Shown here in pieces: positions 1 through 11,400 of a stretch of DNA of 64,000 nucleotides. The stretch comes from Geosiphon pyriformis. Taxonomy: Eukaryota; Glomeromycota; Glomeromycetes; Archaeosporales; Geosiphonaceae. A model generated the notes under the pieces. That model was not told the origin of the DNA and searched no databases. It was given only the letters and a program-made list of their open reading frames with translations. The position numbers and the translations under genes are program-made. Within the stretch, counting starts at the first letter, position 1. Each line of letters opens with the position of its first letter. The stretch covers positions 229,395-293,394 of the forward strand of contig JAAOMT010000175.1 of the NCBI GenBank assembly GCA_016748015.1. The letters run 5' to 3'.

Positions 1-879
1 GTTTTTAACATTCTGGCAGCATTCCATCTATTTGCATCTCCAGCTTTAGTAACTTGGTCGAGCCATTCTTGGGAACTGGTCTCAATGTCTTTTCCATTAA
101 ATTCAGAGATTTTTGCAATATATGCTGTCATTTCGTCTTTTTCGTTTTTACTGTCTATTGATTCTTTTTTAGATATTTCAGAGTTGTTTTCTTTGTTCGC
201 TACTGTCTCAGAGTGTTCACTTTGATTTTCAGCTAGAAAGTCAAGGAGATTGGAACTAGTTTGAAGGGGTTCTTGTTGTTTGGTGGGACTTCTGAGTGAT
301 GAAAAATCTTCTGGTCTTGCAAATCAATTTAAGAGTGAATTAGGTGTTTGTGCTTGTGCAAGTAAAGCTGGAAAAGGTGTAATAGTAAGTAAAAGTTTTG
401 AACTGGTTCCTTGTTCAGGTGTTTGTAAGTGTTTGGCAGTTGTTTGTGATAGTATTGGAGTATTTGGTGTGGTTTTTGAGTATTGCTTCAATTTTTGTTT
501 GCCTTTGTTGCTTGTTTCTGTTTCTGCTTCAAAATCAATAGAGTATTGAGATTATACTGGATATGTTTTTTCACAGTACTGGATAATGTTAAAATTAAGT
601 TCTTGAAAGTAGATAGCAAGTGTTTCACTGTTCAGGTCTTCTGTTTCCAATCGTAAATAATGCACTAAATTATTGTAAAGGTTGTTTCTGACTTCTGAAA
701 TGTTGTAGTTTCCAAAAAAATAATTGTTGATGCAGTTCTTAATGTATTGGTATACTGATTTCTTGACAATTTCAATTCTGTCTGGAATGTTAAATCTTTG
801 CTTGCAGTGGGTGTAAATTGACTGGTAATACTCTAGAGTTGTTGTGTCTGGTGTGGTTGCTACTTTGAATTTGTTGTTA
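1..879 (-). pseudogene. C1 gag, N-terminal part, two in-frame stops
   Basis: One minus-strand frame stays open from about 879 to the window edge except for TAA at 552-554 and TGA at 324-326. The N-terminal part (about 100 residues, containing IEIVKKSVYQYI) also appears in copy C2 at 63843-64000. A Pro/Gln/Ser-rich linker follows, then the start of a retrotransposon capsid domain near 1-150 (AKISEFNGKD, then SQEWLDQV). The same order (helical N-domain, low-complexity linker, capsid) is seen in element A gag. No ATG is evident at the 5' end. The gene is partial because of the window edge and is not functional as it stands. Confidence 0.75.
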
Positions 880-908
880 TTGTGTTATTTTCATGGGAGA
901 GCACCAAA

Positions 909-1886
909 TATTACCAGAGGTTTTTGGTCTTTTCTTAGCTCTCGTATGTTTGTTGTAATGCTGTTAATTCACGACTATGAGAAGTGTTTGAACCTCTGAT
1001 AACTGAATTTTATCTTCAAATTATTTCCTATAATTTGAACTGCTGGGCTTATAGTGGAATAACCAATTCTGTGCCAGTTGCTTTGTATAGTTATGTTGTA
1101 GTAAATGTCAACTCTTTTCCAGGAAATGCTTATCTGGAAGCTCACTAAAAATGTGTAGTTACTTTGCTGTGAAAGTCAACTCTTTTACAGGAATCTCGTC
1201 TATAGGCTACCCTAATGATTGTAATAAGAAAAGAAAAGAAAATAAAAGAAATGTAAAAGAAATAGGATTTTATCAAGGGAAACGTTTTCTATTCAGGCCT
1301 GGAGTGACTAACAGTTTACTGAAATTGGTAGCTAATCAATTTCAAAATGTTAGTTGGATTTTGAAAATTTTCCAAGTGCAAATAATTAAAGAATTTGGTT
1401 TTTCGAATTATTTGATATTTATTTCTTTTTGTGTATATAGGAATGGTTCTAAGTAATAAATCTAAAGTAAGATATATTTTCTCAAAGAGAGAAGCTCTTC
1501 TTTTATACAACTTGTCATAACACTATTCTATGAACTTGAACTTTGCTCTTTTCTACAATTTTACTAAACTAAAGATACATTTTGGCAAACTACACTTATT
1601 TCTGCGAACTATTAGATATTTCGGTGAACTATCAATTATTTTGGCAAATTTCTACAAATTTTGGCAAACTTTTGAATGTTACATATTTCGGGGTATTGCA
1701 TAATTGATCATCACAATTAGGTTACATCTGTGTTATGTACAAATTGAGTTATTAATTAAATAATAATTTCAGACATTTTGCTAATGTAATAAGTGATAAT
1801 TTGAAATGATAATATATGCTAATTAATGATAGGAATTATAAAAATAATTTCATGCTAAATAATATTTCTAATTTTGTCTAATAACA
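909..1886 (-). repeat. 5' LTR of element C1
   Basis: About 978 bp that align in reverse complement with 62857-63827. Read on the minus strand it starts TGTTATTAGAC and ends GGTAATA, followed by TTTGGTGCTC, the start of the primer-binding site. The ORFs of about 60-100 codons within it are not conserved as proteins. Confidence 0.85.
1501..1671 (-). promoter_or_regulatory. C1 LTR core promoter: TATA box with upstream tandem motif
   Basis: On the minus strand TTGTATAAAA (1501-1510) is a good TATA box. Upstream of it, at 1579-1671, a degenerate unit of about 20 bp built on TTTGGCAAACT or GGTGAACTAT recurs five to six times. C2 has the same arrangement at 63070-63243. It is probably the U3 enhancer/promoter; this is inferred from layout only. 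Confidence 0.55.
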
Positions 1887-1889
1887 ATT

Positions 1890-2403
1890 ACCAATTGAGA
1901 TAAAAGTCAACACTTATCCAACAAAACCAATAACTGAAAATAATTCTCAGGAAACGTTGCTAAGAAAAACATATAACTTGATGGAAACTTTAGATGACAA
2001 ATGACAAAAAGCAGCTAACAATATCCAAAAGTCACAAGAAAAGCAAAAAAAATGACATGATAATCAACTACCAAATAAACCAGTTGAATTCAAGATTGGA
2101 GACAAAGTACTTCTATATCATACCAAAGCAGAAAAACAATAGAGTGAAAAATTTGATCCCAAATGGGATGGACCATTTTACATAGAAGAAATTCTTGAGA
2201 ATAGAGCTTATAAATTAAGATAAGACAACAAAATTTTAGCCAAAGCAGCACATGGTGATCAACTGAAACAATATTACCAGATAGCATCATCATCCACCAA
2301 TAACATTCCACAACTGGGAGTACAAAGAATACTAGTTCAACCAGATGAAATTCCATGAGATCTGGAACCAATCATAATTATTAAACCAAACACATCAAAT
2401 TGA
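1890..2403 (+). pseudogene. A1 integrase C-terminal region
   Basis: The translation matches the A3 integrase C-terminus at 50770-51295 (VEFKIGDKVLL, then FHIEEILENGAYKLR) with at least four in-frame stops. The usual HGD-x-LK motif reads HGDQLKQ here (CAA at 2260-2262), where A2 and A3 have TGA. The fragment ends at TGA 2401-2403, the point where all three A copies stop. It is the SH3-like DNA-binding end of the integrase and is not functional. Confidence 0.75.
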
Positions 2404-2435
2404 ACAAACCCAAAGAATATATAAAGGCACAATAT

Positions 2436-3092
2436 ATGCAACAAAAGCAACCAAGATAAAATAGAAATACCAAATCATATTCACACCATAGCTCAATAAT
2501 TATTCTAGGCCTTAAGTTAACAACCTCGGAATATGGAAATTATTGTTAACAACCAAACAATTTGCTATCAAAACACTCAAAAAAAAAAGAATACACTATA
2601 CCAGTGACCACCAAAGAATGACAAAAACTGGACAGATAAATTAATAGAAAAAGTGAAGAACACTTTTGGGAAAATACCTGTCATGGCACCAACAGAAAAA
2701 CTTACAAAAGAGAATTAGAAGCAATAAACAAAACAACTTCCAATCTCATATTGCTACTACCAATTAGGTCAGAAGTTGAACATTTAGGAATTGTATATTG
2801 ACAAATCCAAAAAAATATTTAACTAAAACATAATATAACAAATTGAAAAATTTATTGGAAAGAAGACAAATGCAATGCTACATGTGAGAACAATTTACCA
2901 ACTGCACAACATATTCAGAACTATCCAGAAATACTGTTACATTTGGAAATGGAAACCATAACCATTAACCAATGGAGAAGAATGAACAATACACAATTAA
3001 AAGATGTGAAAAACAAAGTCAAACAAACAATACTTAAAAAAAAAGTATTGGAATTAATTCAAAACGAAGATTTTGATGAAGCTCAATATTAA
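2436..3092 (+). pseudogene. A1 third ORF (unknown function), degraded
   Basis: Matches the post-integrase ORF of A2 (9264-9920) and A3 (51320-51979). The start reads KIEIPNHIH and the end reads DEAQY followed by TAA at 3090-3092, just before the purine tract and LTR. Several stops and at least one frame change are present. I do not recognise a known domain. It is the most divergent of the three copies, yet the last 65 or so codons still align in frame, which argues that this was once a real gene. Confidence 0.6.
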
Positions 3093-3107
3093 AAAAAGAA
3101 GAGATAA

Positions 3108-3962
3108 TGTTACTCATGAAAAGGAAACAGATATAGGGAAAATAGTAGACCAATAGTTGAATAGTATTTAGCACATAAGCACATTGCTCAGCAACATAAA
3201 ACAATGATAGAAATCATGACACATTGCTCAGCAATGTGGAGCAATGTCAAAAAGTATGACACATTGCTCAGCAATGTGGAGTGATGTTAGAAAATTAGAG
3301 CACATTGCTCAGCAACATGAGCATTGCTCAAGAAATCATAGCACATCACTCGTGAATGTAAGTGATCTCATAGAACATCAAATATGTATATATAGCAGTA
3401 GTGCTAGAAGTAGAAAGAACAGGATTCATCAGTTAGAAGTCTTTCACATCACAAATATCAATAAATAATTATTCACTATCTCAATTCACTTTCTACTATC
3501 AACACTTTATGTTGATAGTAATTGATACTTAACCACACTGAAACAATAGCTCTTGATCACAGCTATTGATGGGATACTAACTTGCAATTGTTTTCATTGA
3601 TTTCTTTATTTTTTTTTTATTTTTTTTGTTTTAATTATTTCTTTGGTTTTACTAAAAATTGATTAAAGATTAAGTGCTGAGATACAGACATTATAGTGAC
3701 TGGTAAAAGTCCCGTGAAACAAGAGTAAAACACTCATAGATTTGAGGATAGCTTACCAGAAAGATTACCAGCCACCATGCTGAGAAAAAAATTCGACGGA
3801 ATTGCGATTCTGGGAGGCTACTGAAAACAACTATTAAATCTCTGTCCATTATACAAAGAACTTCACAACCAAAACCTTCAGATATCAACACCCAAGTACC
3901 AATTAAGCACCAAGTTACAGATTTGTTATTTGACTTGAGACCCCAAATAATCATCTGTAACA
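3108..3962 (+). repeat. LTR of element A1, shared with A2
   Basis: 855 bp, TGTTACTC...CTGTAACA. It matches the LTRs of A2 and A3 over the core promoter, R/U5 and 3' end, but differs in the upstream repeat block. It is the 3' LTR of A1 and also the only LTR on the 5' side of A2. No primer-binding site follows it. Confidence 0.85.
3165..3398 (+). promoter_or_regulatory. A1 LTR promoter: TTGCTCAGCAA repeats plus TATA box
   Basis: At least five copies of a near-palindromic unit containing CACATTGCTCAGCAA lie at 3165-3345, immediately upstream of TATGTATATATAGCAG (3383-3398). The TATA stretch and the following GTAGTG are conserved in A2 and A3, while the upstream array is replaced there by GGATTCC/GGAATTCC repeats. 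It is presumably an enhancer array; the binding factor is unknown. Confidence 0.6.
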
Positions 3963-4330
3963 ACACCAAACCAATCATCGCCATGTACACTGACACAAAA
4001 GTTGATAGTTATGCCATCAAACTGATTCTAGATAGTGGATTAGCTGGCAGCATCATTACCAAGCAACTCATGGATCAATTAAGTCACTGAGTTGACCATG
4101 CTGTCAGCACCAGAATTATTACAGCCAATGGAGCAACTAAAACTTCTATTGGTAAAATAGATGACTTTTCAATTAAAATCAATAGTATTACAGTACCAAT
4201 CAAAGTTCTGGTCATGGAAGCTACTCAGTACCAAGCTCTAGTTGGTAATGATTGGCTATTCAAAACCAACATGACACTTGACTGGACAACACAAGAGTTG
4301 CAAATCAGTTAGAACGGCTGACATACACGA
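3963..4330 (+). pseudogene. A2 aspartic protease domain
   Basis: Retropepsin-like region with an intact active-site triad D-S-G (LILDSG) followed by AGSIITKQLMDQL, which aligns with A3 at 38800-39180. Gag-derived sequence that should precede it is absent. In-frame stops include those near 4311 and 4319, in the region of QISxNG. It would have processed the Gag-Pol polyprotein. Ironically this copy keeps the D-S-G triad that A3 has lost. Confidence 0.7.
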
Positions 4331-4369
4331 GTACCAACAACATGTGGCCATTTCAAACCCAGCCTTAAG

Positions 4370-5340
4370 ATGCAACCATTCATTGACTTTGAAGAAGAAG
4401 AAAAAAACCTACTTGGAAAGCTTATTAAGTCTCGTGGGGTGACAGCAACCACAACAAACTACCACCAATACTATTCTGGGATGACAACAACAAAAAAAAG
4501 CAGAAGGAAAAACTTACCTGAAACACTAACCAAGTCTAGGAAATTGACAACAACCAAAAAGAACTAATAAATTGGAAATGGAAAGAAAATAAAAAGAGAA
4601 AAAAAAAGGGGAAGAAAGAAGAACCAACACCTAACAGCACCACTACTTATAATTTCTATACTACACCCCAATAATTCACTTATCACTGCCCAAAACTGGT
4701 ATGCATTGATTGCAACAAGAAATTGTCATCAATGGGCACTTGTTGTGGCAACAATGAGGAATACATTTCGGCAACCAAATTCTACTACCACCCATGCATT
4801 ATTGAACACTTTGGAAGACCAAAACAAGTTGGGAAATAGAACAATGAATCATGTTTGGCTTGTGAAAAAACTCTCTCAGACAAAAGAATGTGAAACAACA
4901 TTCCTAAACATGAAGGAACATACAATGAAATGTGTCAGTATACAATTCTAATCAATGACTGGGTACACAAAGAAACACCAATCAATGACATTTGGAAAAA
5001 AGCATTGTGACAATTGGAAGAATATTCTCATGACAAACATGAATTCTGGAGAATAGCATATGTGAAAACAGAAGGTATGACAACCAGTGAACTCCTAGAA
5101 ATCAAAAACAACCCTCTGTCTCTTCCTGAACCCAAATACATCCAAACTTTTGATGTCTTTGGTAACATCAAAGACAATCCAGAGGAATTCCATGAACATT
5201 ACCAATGATTAGCACTTACCAGAAAAGAACAAAAGCAGTATTTGAAACAGTTGAATACTTGATTATGTCAACATTGCTTAATTCCATGTAACTTCCAGTA
5301 TTGTAATGAATGTGATTTCATCTACAATCCACCATCACGC
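4370..5340 (+). pseudogene. A2 Cys-rich region between protease and dUTPase
   Basis: Matches A3 39240-40145. A charged, Lys/Glu-rich stretch is followed by Cys pairs (CIDCNKKLSS and so on), a region around CVSIQF, and a final CQHCLIPC-type cluster just before 5341. At least one frame change occurs between 4951 and 5014. The spacing of Cys pairs suggests one or more zinc ribbons. The function is unknown. Confidence 0.6.
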
Positions 5341-6300
5341 ATGATTTACACAATTCTAGAGGAAGACAAACCAATTAGCTGCTGTGCATTAGAATCAGAA
5401 TCAACTTTCAATCCCAATTCAAACTTCAAAAATAATAATGACAAAAACAATGATTCCAGCTCCACTCAATATGACAACAAAAATAACAACAATTTGGACT
5501 CTGATTCAAACCCCAAAACATATATTGCACTCCCTGATCTTACCAAGGAGCAGGAACTGAAATGGTTCAGCAATAATAATAAAGATATTATGCTTAAACA
5601 TATGCATAATACTAATGCAGAGTTTGATCTAAAATATCCAAAGAAAGATTCCATTAAATTGGAACCAAATTCACGCACATGTATTGATCTTAAGATAGCA
5701 CTAGAAATTCTAGCAACAACAATGGTTCAACTAGCATCTAGGAGTAGTTTAGTGAAAAAGGAGATTAACATCAGAGAAGGAATAATTGATGCAAGATATG
5801 TAGGAAATATCATTGCTATGCTACAAAATGACTCAAAAAAAGCATATATCATAGATTTAAATAAAAAAATAGCACAGGCAATCTTCCTACCTCTGGTAAA
5901 AGTAGCTTAGCTAATGTCAGTGAAAAACAGGGAAGAATTAGGAATTACAGCTAAAGAGATACAGAAATTTGAATCAATGAATAGAATAGATATACCAGTT
6001 AATATAGCAGAAGAAGAAGTTATTGACAAAAAAGAAATTATTTTAACCTGTCAATCAATTTCTATTCTACCATATGACCAGTATATGTTAGCCATAAAAA
6101 GAGAAGTAAAGAATCAAGTTTAGTTGTTTAAAGCAGAAGCTACTGTTTGCAAATCAGGAGAAATTGGACTTACTAATCTCTATATATTAGCTAAAAGCCC
6201 AAAAAACATCAAAATTTTCATCTACAACACAACAAAAAGTGTCATTGAAATACCAAAGGGAATCATTATTGAATATTTAACCACCAAAGTTGAGAATTAA
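5341..6300 (+). pseudogene. A2 dUTPase-like domain
   Basis: After an Asn/Asp/Ser-rich spacer, the trimeric dUTPase motifs can be read in order: NAEFDLKYP (motif 1), SRSSLVKKEI (motif 2), REGIIDARYVGN with the catalytic-type Asp (motif 3), NKKIAQAIFLPL (motif 4) and KFESMNR, a decayed GFGSTGR (motif 5). Stops at 5908-5910 and 6121-6123 break it. The enzyme hydrolyses dUTP to dUMP and would limit uracil in element cDNA. Both Gly residues of motif 5 are Lys/Glu, so activity is unlikely. Confidence 0.7.
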
Positions 6301-6342
6301 CCACCAAACCACATTTCAGATTTTCCACAGCTTTGTGAATAT

Positions 6343-7790
6343 GTGGATATTACATTACAAACCATCTATGAACAAAGTGAATGTTATCTGCTCCAACCAG
6401 AACAATTAGAACAGATAAACATGAAGAATTTAGACCCACTCCAACAAATGCAACTAAAGATGTTACTCAGCAATTTCAATGACATCTTTGCTAGTGAAAA
6501 TGAATTTGGCCACACCAATATCATCCAGCATTAGATCAAAACTGGAGATGCAATGCCAATTAAACAAAGAGCATACAGAGTACCACCAGCTAGCCATGAG
6601 ATCATTTGTCAAGAAATCAATCGGATGTTTGACAATGAGCTAATTTAGTCATCAATGAGTTTATAGTTGTCACCAGTAATACTAATTCGAAAGAAGAATG
6701 GGAAAATCTGTTTTTGTGTGGATTATAAGAAACTAAATGGAGTAACAAAAGGAGACAGCTACCCAACTCCACAGATTCAAGAGTTATTCAATGCTTTCGG
6801 TAGAAATAAATGGTTTTCAACATTAGATCTAGATAGTGGTTACTGACAAATAGCCATGAATTCAGCTGACAAAAAAAAACTGTGTTTACAACAAAAGAAG
6901 GGAATTTTGAATTTGAAGTTATGCCATTTGGCTTGATAAATGCTCCAACAACATTCCAACAGCTTATGGAAATTGTCTATACTGGATTACTATAGAAATC
7001 AGTAGTCATATACTTGAATGACACCAATGTGTTCTCAAAAACATTTGATGATCATCTGCATTATCTCCAACAAGTGTTTGAAAAACTAAGAAAAGCCAGA
7101 TTAAAATTAAATACAACTAAATGTTTCTTTGGAAAAACTGAACTCAGGTTTTTGGAACATGTGGTAAGCAAAGACAGAATCAAAATAGATCCAGACAAGA
7201 TTAAAGTAGTTAAAAACTTTTCAGTACTAACCAACTTGACAAAACTAAGAGCATTTTTGGGGTTTTGCAGGCTATTATTGCTATTTATCAAAGACTTTTC
7301 GAAACTGGCTCAGCCATTTCACCATCTACAAACCAAAAATATGAAGTATAAATAGACTAAAACTCAACAAGAAGTGTTTGACACATTAAGAAAAAAGCTT
7401 ATTCAAGCTCTAGTATTAATGTATCCAGATCACAACAAACCATTTATAATCACTACTGATGCATCAGGCCAAGCATTGGGAGCAGTACTATTACAGAGAA
7501 GACCAGATAGAAGAGAACATCCAGTAGTTTATGCCAGTAGAAGCTTAAATCTAGCTGAAAAGAATTACAGAACTCCAGCATTAGAGCACTTAGCTATCTA
7601 TTGGGCTGTCACCAAATGGAAAGAATATTTGAGCCAAAAGTTTGATGTTTACACTAATCACAAAAGATTGACTTCAATTCAGAAACAAGAATTTGGAGAT
7701 GATTGCCATGCCAAATAAAAAATAGAACTTGCACCATTTAATTATACAGTACATTATAAAAAAAAAAAAGAAAATGGAAATGCTAATGAA
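6343..7790 (+). pseudogene. A2 reverse transcriptase and RNase H
   Basis: The Ty3 RT blocks are recognisable ([37 protein letters not shown]), but the catalytic YxDD reads YLND (Asn codon at 7017-7019). RNase H keeps FIITTDASGQALGAVL. Several stops (for example at the Trp of MSPWSSP) and frame changes between 6534 and 7014 inactivate it. The order and sequence follow A3 41205-42565. Confidence 0.85.
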
Positions 7791-7799
7791 TTGTTGCAA

Positions 7800-9227
7800 A
7801 TGAGACAAATCTAAAAGCATTTCAACCCAAAAATATAACAAAAAAATGAATATACAAAAATACCAACAACTCTAACATTATATAAATACCCAATTGTTCA
7901 AAGAGAAATTATCTCAAAAAGAACAAAACAACATAAAACAACAATCAAAATATTTTATTAACCACCAAAATATACTTTACTGAAAAAACAGAAAGAACCC
8001 AGATCAACCAATCAGAGTAATTACAAAACCAAAAAAAGAGACAATATTGTTCAACATGCACTCAAATTTAACAGCAGGATATTTTCATAAAGAAGCAACC
8101 ATGAAAAGAACCAGAAAGAGATACTATTGGCCATCAATGTATCCAAACATTATCTAATATGTTCAAAATTGTGATGCTTGTCAGAAAAGAGGAGAAGCAA
8201 GACCAAATGAACTATTAAGACCAATCAAAGTGGGACAACCATTCGATTGAATTGGAATTGATCTAATTAGACCATTAACAATAACCAGCAAAGACAACAA
8301 ATACATTGCAGTAGCCATAGACTATCTGATAAAATGGCCAGAAGCAAAAGCAATTCAAAGAGCAGATGCAAAATTCATTGCCGAATTTGTCCATCAAGAT
8401 TTGATTTGTCAACATGAATGTCCAAAAGAACTATTATCAGATCAAAAAACTCACTTTGTAAATAGAACATTAGCAGAATTAAGTTAGAGATTTGGAATTA
8501 AAAAACCATTATCATCACCATACCATCTACAAACTAATGGGTTAGTTGAAAAGTTTAACAGAACATTATGTGAAGCAATTGCCAAGATCAGTCAAGAAAA
8601 CCAGAACAAATAGGATTTGTTCATACCATCAGTATTATTTGCTTATCAGACAATGAAACAAGACACTACACAAGCAACACCATTTGAATTAGTATACAGT
8701 AGAACAGCAACATTACCAGTTGAGATAGAAGTCAATACTTATCTAGTGGAACCAATAACTGAAGATAATTTTCAGAAAACATTGTTAAGAAGAACATATA
8801 ACTTAATAAAAACTCTAGAAACAAGCAATGAAAAACAGCTGATAATATCCAAAAGTTACAAAAAAAACAAAAAGAAAGACATGATAACCAACTACCAGAC
8901 AAACCAGTTGAATTCAAGATTGGAGACAAAGTACTTTTACATCATACCAAAGTAGAAAAACAATGAAGTGAAAAATTTGACCCCAAATAGGACAGACCAT
9001 TTCACATAGAAGAAATTCTTGGAAATGGAGCTTATAAATTAAGATGGGACAACAAAATCTTAGTCAAAACAGCACATGGTGATTGACTGAAACCATATTA
9101 CCATATAGGATCACCATTTACCAGTAATATTCTACAATTAAGAGTATAGAGAATACTAGTACAACCAGATGAGATTTCACAAGATCTGGAACCAATTATT
9201 ATTATTAGACCAAACACATAAAATTAA
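7800..9227 (+). pseudogene. A2 integrase
   Basis: The zinc-binding HHCC region ends with NCDACQKRG near 8168. The DDE core is present (IGIDLIRPLT; LLSDQKTHF; SPYHLQTNGLVEKFN), and the C-terminal domain contains VEFKIGDKVLL. Stops include TAA about 8154-8156, TAG 8486-8488 and TGA 9084-9086. It ends at TAA 9225-9227. RNA-derived DNA of the element would be inserted by this enzyme; this copy cannot make it. Confidence 0.8.
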
Positions 9228-9263
9228 ACAATAAAAAGAGTATATAAAGACATAGTAGACGTA

Positions 9264-9920
9264 ATGAAAGACTCCAGAAAAATGAAAATTACCAACAATA
9301 TTTACTCACTAGCACAACAACTCTTTCAATTAATTCAACAACAAGAAATGAAAATCACAATCAATCAACAAATCATCAAATATACAAACACCAGAAAAAG
9401 ACTATGGGATAAAGTACAGAGGAAAACAGAAAATACTGTTGACAAAATAATGGCAAAAGTGAAACTGGCAATAGAAACACAACCCAAAATCACCCAATAT
9501 CAAGAGTTGACTATAGAAACCTGGAATTGGTGAATACAACAATTTCCAAGAAACTTTTGTTATTTTTACTTGAAACAATATGTGAACATCCAGAATTTAT
9601 ACACAGATAAAACAAAATGATTATTTAACACAAAAATACTACAACAACTGGAACAATTTGTGGGAAAAAACAATTTAACCATACAAACAAGAGCCATTTA
9701 TTGGCTATATACTGGATTTCAAGATCAACCAGAAATCTTGTTCAACACTGAAATAGACACTGTTACTGTCAACCAAATGGGAAAAATAACCAATGCTCAA
9801 TTTGGAGAATTACAGGACAAGATAACACAAATAATTTTCAGAAAAAAAGTTCAAAAACTACTCAAAAATGGAGAATTAGAACTAAGAGATTTAGGAAATC
9901 TCAACAGAGCTCAATATTAA
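9264..9920 (+). pseudogene. A2 third ORF, unknown function, two stops
   Basis: An ATG at 9264 opens a frame of 218 codons interrupted only by TGA at 9531-9533 (the second Trp of WNWW) and TGA at 9618-9620 (where A3 has CAA). It ends in LNRAQY at 9918-9920, right before the purine tract and 3' LTR. It is rich in Gln, Lys, Ile and Asn, with no signal peptide and no obvious membrane segment. Features shared with A3 are SLAQQLFQLIQ, KTENT-DKIM-KVKLAI, WNW-IQQF and NIQNLYTDKTK. I do not recognise the family. Confidence 0.7.
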
Positions 9921-9933
9921 AAAGAAAGAATAA

Positions 9934-10782
9934 TATTACTCATAAAATATAAGAAAGATATTAGTATATAAATTAGCCAATCAAAAGTAGCCATAGTAAA
10001 TATGAAATTCCAGAATTTCTTTCAAGAGGAATTGCAGAATTCTAAGAATTTTAGGATTCTTGTACAAAAAATTGCAGGATTCCAGAATTCCAGAATTCCT
10101 CTCAAAAGAAATTGCAGGATTCCGGAAATTGCAGAATTCCTGGCATAAAGAATCAAGGAATTGAGAAATCTCAATTATATATATATAGCAGTAACATTAG
10201 AAGTAGAAAAGACAGACCTCCCAGTTTAAATTTGTTTTAAACAACCTTCCACATCAATAAATAACTATTTGTTATCTTAATTCACTCTCTACTATCAACA
10301 CTATATGTTGATAGCAATTAATACTTAACCACACTGGAACAATAGCTTTTGATTATTACTATTGACAGGATATTAACTTGCAATTGCTTTTGTTTATTTT
10401 CTTTTATTTTTTTTTATTTCTTTGTTTTACTAATTAATTGAGGATTAAGTGCTGAGTTATTGATATCAAGAATAGTCTGGTAAAAGACCCCAAAGGAAGG
10501 GTATAAGAATTATATATATTAACGGATAGCTTACCAGAAGGGCATTTCTGTCAGATTACTGGCTATTACACTGAGAAAAAAATTTGATGGAATTGTGATT
10601 CTGGAAGACTACTGAAAAGACAACCATTGAATTTCTGTTCATTATACAAAGAACTCAATCAAAACTTTCAAATAAATACAATGTACCAATATTACTATCA
10701 TCATCTATTAGATTAGTCACTGAGCACCAAATTATGGATTTGTTATTTGAATTGAGACCCCAAATAATCATCTGTAATAACA
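9934..10782 (+). repeat. 3' LTR of element A2
   Basis: About 849 bp; starts TATTACTC (the expected TG has become TA) and ends near CTGTAATAACA. The upstream block at 10005-10150 carries AGGATTCC/GGAATTCC repeats, followed by a TATA run at about 10175-10191. A PPT-like AAAAAGAAAGAATAA precedes it. Confidence 0.8.
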
Positions 10783-11400
10783 TCAAATATTGGACTTCCA
10801 TATGACTTCTTGAAAAGCTTTTTCTGGTTTTTTTCACTTCTTTTTAAGTATGCTGCAACTGTTGTTATCTTGTGTTTTTAATTCTTTTGTGTTTATGGCT
10901 TTTTATAAGGGTTTTGTTTTTAATAGTTGGTTTTGCAAAGCTGTTTTCATCTTCCATAATTCCAAGATTGCTGGTTTGAAGGTTGTTAAATTTGTGTGCT
11001 TTCTTGGTCTTGCCTTTAAGGATGATGTCTGAGTAATTTATGCTAAACATTGTGCCTATATAAAAAAAGCCGGATTGATTCTATTGGATGGTTTGGCTCT
11101 TGTGTCAGTTTTTGGTTTGGCATTGGGATTTTTTGCTAATATGGTCAAATTGTTTGGCATCACTGAAGCTTTTGGCGTTTGTTTTGGGTTTTGCAAATCT
11201 TGTTTATTTTTTTTAGGTTTAAGTAACTTGATCTCAGTTTATATAGCTGTATAGTATTGTTCTAATTGGCCTAAGTGGCTGGTTACATGTAGAAAGTATA
11301 TGATTTATGCTTAGTTTAAATCATTTCTTTGATATATAGTACTAGATAATGTTTGGACCTCACTCATTAAATAATAAAAATAAAATAAAATAAAAACTAG
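10783..11400 (+). mobile_element. LINE-0: 3' end of an I-like LINE (ORF2 C-terminus and 3' UTR)
   Basis: Translation of 10785-11255 matches the C-terminal tail of the other LINEs (compare LINE-3 55110-55569): AFYKGFVFNSWF, then HNSKIAGLKVVKFVC and FGFCKSCLFF, ending SVYIAV and TAG. An in-frame TGA lies at about 11030. The 3' UTR GTTTGGACCTCACTCATTAAA is followed by a short A/T-rich tail near 11366-11400. The 5' portion is absent; the A2 LTR abuts it. Confidence 0.8.

Larger units (their letters stand above)
1..1886 (-). mobile_element. LTR retrotransposon C1 (Ty3/Gypsy-like), 5' part
   Basis: A minus-strand LTR element running off the left edge: the 5' LTR lies at 909-1886 and the start of gag at 1-879. 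The same family occurs in opposite orientation at 62857-64000, which fixes the LTR ends. It is inserted into the integrase region of A1: uninterrupted element A sequence (compare 8718 onward) resumes at about 1890. Its Gag N-terminus resembles that of element A, so both probably belong to one Ty3/Gypsy group. RT and integrase lie outside the window, so the superfamily call is an inference. Confidence 0.85.
1887..3962 (+). mobile_element. Ty3/Gypsy element A1, 3' end only
   Basis: This piece holds the C-terminal part of integrase, the third ORF, a purine-rich tract and an LTR (3108-3962). The 5' side is interrupted by C1 at 1887. It is directly followed by A2, with the LTR at 3108-3962 serving both units. 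Its LTR has a different upstream repeat array from the other A copies, so it is a subfamily variant. Confidence 0.85.
3963..10782 (+). mobile_element. Ty3/Gypsy element A2, gag deleted
   Basis: The internal region begins inside protease immediately after the A1 LTR, so gag and the primer-binding site are missing (about 2.4 kb compared with A3). Protease, Cys-rich region, dUTPase-like, RT, RNase H, integrase and third ORF follow in order, all broken by stops and frame changes. The 3' LTR is at 9934-10782 and runs into a LINE 3' end. The arrangement fits unequal recombination in a tandem pair followed by deletion. Confidence 0.9.

Noticed and set aside
280-549. 89-codon plus-strand ORF at the left edge
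   Set aside because: It is the opposite strand of C1 gag, which matches the second copy at 63843-64000.
1151-1456. 101-codon ORF in 1151-1456 and its shadow on the other strand
   Set aside because: It lies inside the C LTR; the frame is not kept as a protein in C2 (63360-63548 is a short, broken counterpart).
3230-3345. CRISPR-like array at the TTGCTCAGCAA repeats
   Set aside because: Units are short, unevenly spaced, palindromic and inside an LTR promoter; no Cas genes, eukaryotic context.
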